NCBI GenBank assembly: GCA_021838945.1
Contig: JAKCCH010000029.1
Span: 1-32,558 of the forward strand
DNA from: Actinomycetes bacterium
GTDB taxonomy: Bacteria > Actinomycetota > Acidimicrobiia > Acidimicrobiales > Bog-793
Reading direction: 5' to 3'
Length of the DNA: 32,558 nucleotides
Shown here: positions 31,142 through 32,558 of the stretch, in pieces
How the letters are laid out: each line of letters begins with the position of its first letter
How positions within the stretch are numbered: the stretch's first letter is position 1
Notes under the pieces: model-generated
What the model was told of the DNA's origin: nothing
Database searches by the model: none
The model's input: the letters and a program-made list of their open reading frames with translations, nothing else
Made by a program: the position numbers and the translations under genes

Positions 31142-32221
31142 ATGCCGGATCAGCGGCGTCCCGCGGCATTGCGATGGCGGATCGCCGAGGAGGAAGAGCA
31201 GTCGCGCCTGTTCCCGGACGACGCCGTAGTGGAGCGGCACGTGGGCCGTGGCGAGTACGCGGGGATGGAGTTCCTGCACGTCAATGCACGGACGATCGTG
31301 AACCGGGTGCCGGAGGCGAGCAGGGTGCCGTTTCGCCACACGATCAACGCGTACCGCGGGTGTGCCCACGCCTGCGTCTACTGCTTCGCACGGCCCACGC
31401 ACGAGTACCTCGGTCTCGACATGGGCGAGGACTTCGAGCGGCGAATCGTCGTGAAGATCAACGCCGTCGAACGGCTCGATGCCGAGCTGCGGTCTCCGCG
31501 CTGGCGGGGCGACCGCATCGCCATGGGGACGAACACCGACCCGTACCAGAAGGCCGAGGGCAAGTACCACCTCACCCGCGGCATCGTGCGGGTGCTCGGC
31601 GAGCACGCCAACGCCTTCAGCATCCTGACGAAATCGACTCTCGTGCTGCGCGACCTCGAGCTGCTTGTCGCTGCGGCGCGGCAGACCGACGTCCGGGTCA
31701 ACCTGTCGATCGGGACTCTCGATCGCGAGGTGTGGAGGCTCACCGAGCCGGGCACGCCGCCACCGAACAAGCGGCTCGACGCGGTGCGACGCCTCAACGA
31801 CGCGGGCATCGCCTGCGGCGTTCTCGTCGCGCCCGTGATACCCGGTCTGTCCGACTCCGAGGAGCAGCTCCGTGCCGTCGCAGCCGGCTGCGCCGCCGCC
31901 GGCGCGGTCTCGGTGTCTGCCGTCGCACTCCACCTGCGGCGGGGCACGCGTGAGCACTACCTGGGATGGTTGGCTCGGGAGCGGCCGGATCTCGTGGGGC
32001 TCTACCGGGGACGTTTCGGTCGGGCGGCGTACCAACCCGAGGCTGAGCAGGCGCGCATCACGCGGATCGTCCGCGACGCGTACGAAGCTGCCGGCGGGGG
32101 CCGGCCCGTGCTCGAGGCGGGCTCGTGGCGGTGGAGCGGGGTGGTTCCGCAGCCCGGTCCGGACCGCACGGCTCATGCCAACGTCCCGCGGCCGGGACCG
32201 GAACAGCTCAGCTTCGGCTGA
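31142..32221 (+). CDS. Radical SAM protein, Rv2578c/SplB-like family
   Basis: 359 residues. The [4Fe-4S] cluster motif C74-x3-C78-x2-C81 (GCAHACVYCFARPTHEYL) and following GEDFERRIVVKIN, AMGTNTDPYQKAEGKYHLTRG and VNLSIGTLD are characteristic of the Rv2578c-type radical SAM family, related to spore photoproduct lyase-like proteins. It should cleave S-adenosylmethionine to a 5'-deoxyadenosyl radical; the substrate is uncharacterised. The upstream LexA box makes a DNA-repair or damage-response role likely (inference). Start ATG 31142 next to the -10, no ribosome site, consistent with leaderless translation. The protein ends in a Pro-rich tail (QPGPDRTAHANVPRPGP). A terminator-like hairpin follows. 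Confidence 0.93.
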   Translation: MPDQRRPAALRWRIAEEEEQSRLFPDDAVVERHVGRGEYAGMEFLHVNARTIVNRVPEASRVPFRHTINAYRGCAHACVYCFARPTHEYLGLDMGEDFERRIVVKINAVERLDAELRSPRWRGDRIAMGTNTDPYQKAEGKYHLTRGIVRVLGEHANAFSILTKSTLVLRDLELLVAAARQTDVRVNLSIGTLDREVWRLTEPGTPPPNKRLDAVRRLNDAGIACGVLVAPVIPGLSDSEEQLRAVAAGCAAAGAVSVSAVALHLRRGTREHYLGWLARERPDLVGLYRGRFGRAAYQPEAEQARITRIVRDAYEAAGGGRPVLEAGSWRWSGVVPQPGPDRTAHANVPRPGPEQLSFG

Positions 32222-32295
32222 CCTCGACATCCGCCCGCGTGCGGCCGGGCGTAGACACCGCCGGAGGTTGTCTGCAGGCGGCTTGTGGATAGCCA

Positions 32296-32323
32296 TTGCC
32301 GAGATGGCAAGGTCTGCTTTTTT
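32296..32323 (+). terminator. Terminator after the radical SAM gene
   Basis: TTGCC-GAGAT-GGCAA stem (32296-32310) followed after seven bases by six T residues (32318-32323), the only T run of this kind near a gene end in the window. The stem is short and the spacing to the T run is longer than ideal. Confidence 0.4.
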
Positions 32324-32387
32324 CGCGGCTTCAGCGCGTCGGTGGGCGCGTGAGTGACCCGCTCGCCGGAGTCGGTGGTCCCGAGCG

Positions 32388-32558
32388 CCGGTCGCGTGGC
32401 TGTCGCTCTACTGGAGGCGGCTGCCCGTGTGACTGCTCGTCAAGCCGGCGGGCTGGATCACGGACGCGCTCGACGGTCTTTAGAGCGGAGTGGTCAACGA
32501 CTACGTCACCTGGCTCGTGGTCGGCGTGGTGTGCTTGGGAGGGGCGCTCGCCTTCAGC
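32388..32558 (+). pseudogene. Possible decayed membrane-protein gene (NuoL/antiporter-like C-terminus)
   Basis: In the frame of base 32406 the sequence reads VAWLSLYWRRLPV-stop-LLVKPAGWITDALDGL-stop-SGVVNDYVTWLVVGVV and on to the window end. The parts around the two stops (TGA 32430-32432, TAG 32478-32480) look like a continuous protein, resembling the C-terminal helices of NuoL-like proton-pumping subunits (the 'LLV-x-P ... LD ... VVN' spacing). A relic with two nonsense codons, or chance similarity in GC-rich DNA, are both possible. The part after the TAG could instead be the start of another membrane protein. Confidence 0.22.

Larger units (their letters stand above)
32222..32558 (+). other. 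337-nt end region without an intact gene
   Basis: No complete gene. It holds a terminator-like hairpin (32296-32323) and, from about 32388, a possible degraded membrane-protein fragment running off the window. I see no tRNA or promoter here. Confidence 0.5.

Noticed and set aside
1-32558. CRISPR arrays, insertion sequences, integrases or phage genes
   Set aside because: No regularly spaced repeats, transposase or integrase motifs were seen on either strand.

Overview
This is a high-GC chromosomal window, dense in genes on both strands. It most likely comes from an actinobacterium, and Acidimicrobiia-like is my inference. Supporting signs are the strong third-position GC bias, many GTG starts, a mycothiol-dependent (MDMPI) domain protein, an actinobacterial-type LexA/SOS box, an Rv2578c-type radical SAM protein, a P450-type [3Fe-4S] ferredoxin, and a methylmalonyl-CoA mutase large subunit without its own B12 domain. 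I see no insertion sequences, integrases, prophage genes or CRISPR arrays, and the genes look vertically inherited.

Layout. 1-1.3 kb: 3' part of a mutase large subunit, then a NUDIX hydrolase. 1.25-6.2 kb (minus): a compact operon of secreted beta-rich protein, lipoprotein, MacB/FtsX-type ABC permease and ATPase. 6.2-9.7 kb: acyl-CoA dehydrogenase diverging from a ferredoxin, glutamyl-tRNA synthetase and a DUF218-like membrane protein. 9.7-12 kb: tRNA-Gln with a terminator, then an SRPBCC protein overlapping a sulfatase. 12-14.4 kb: glycogen debranching enzyme GlgX, preceded by what looks like the two ends of a deleted trehalohydrolase (treZ) gene. 14.4-19.6 kb: two-TM potassium channel with RCK domains, GH38 alpha-mannosidase, MDMPI protein. 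19.7-22.3 kb: tRNA-Glu, a flavodoxin-like protein, a 448-nt intergenic region with competing hairpins, and a beta-propeller/thioredoxin fusion gene. 22.3-32.2 kb: DUF429 protein, GGDEF diguanylate cyclase, the operon EamA exporter - nitroreductase - methyltransferase, crotonase, SDR, class I/II aminotransferase, universal stress protein, and an SOS-controlled radical SAM protein. The last 340 bases hold a terminator and a possible relic of a membrane protein gene.

The main discovery is at 20732-22294. A seven-bladed YVTN-type beta-propeller continues in frame through a UGA codon into a TlpA-like thioredoxin domain, and the UGA sits exactly where the first cysteine of the W-C-G-P-C active site belongs (W-U-G-P-C). 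A conventional gene caller would split this into a truncated propeller and a headless thioredoxin fragment. I read it as a selenoprotein with selenocysteine 391 and a candidate SECIS hairpin just downstream. Other notable points are the treZ remnant, the LexA box inside the promoter of an apparently leaderless radical SAM gene, and the secreted-protein/lipoprotein/ABC operon.
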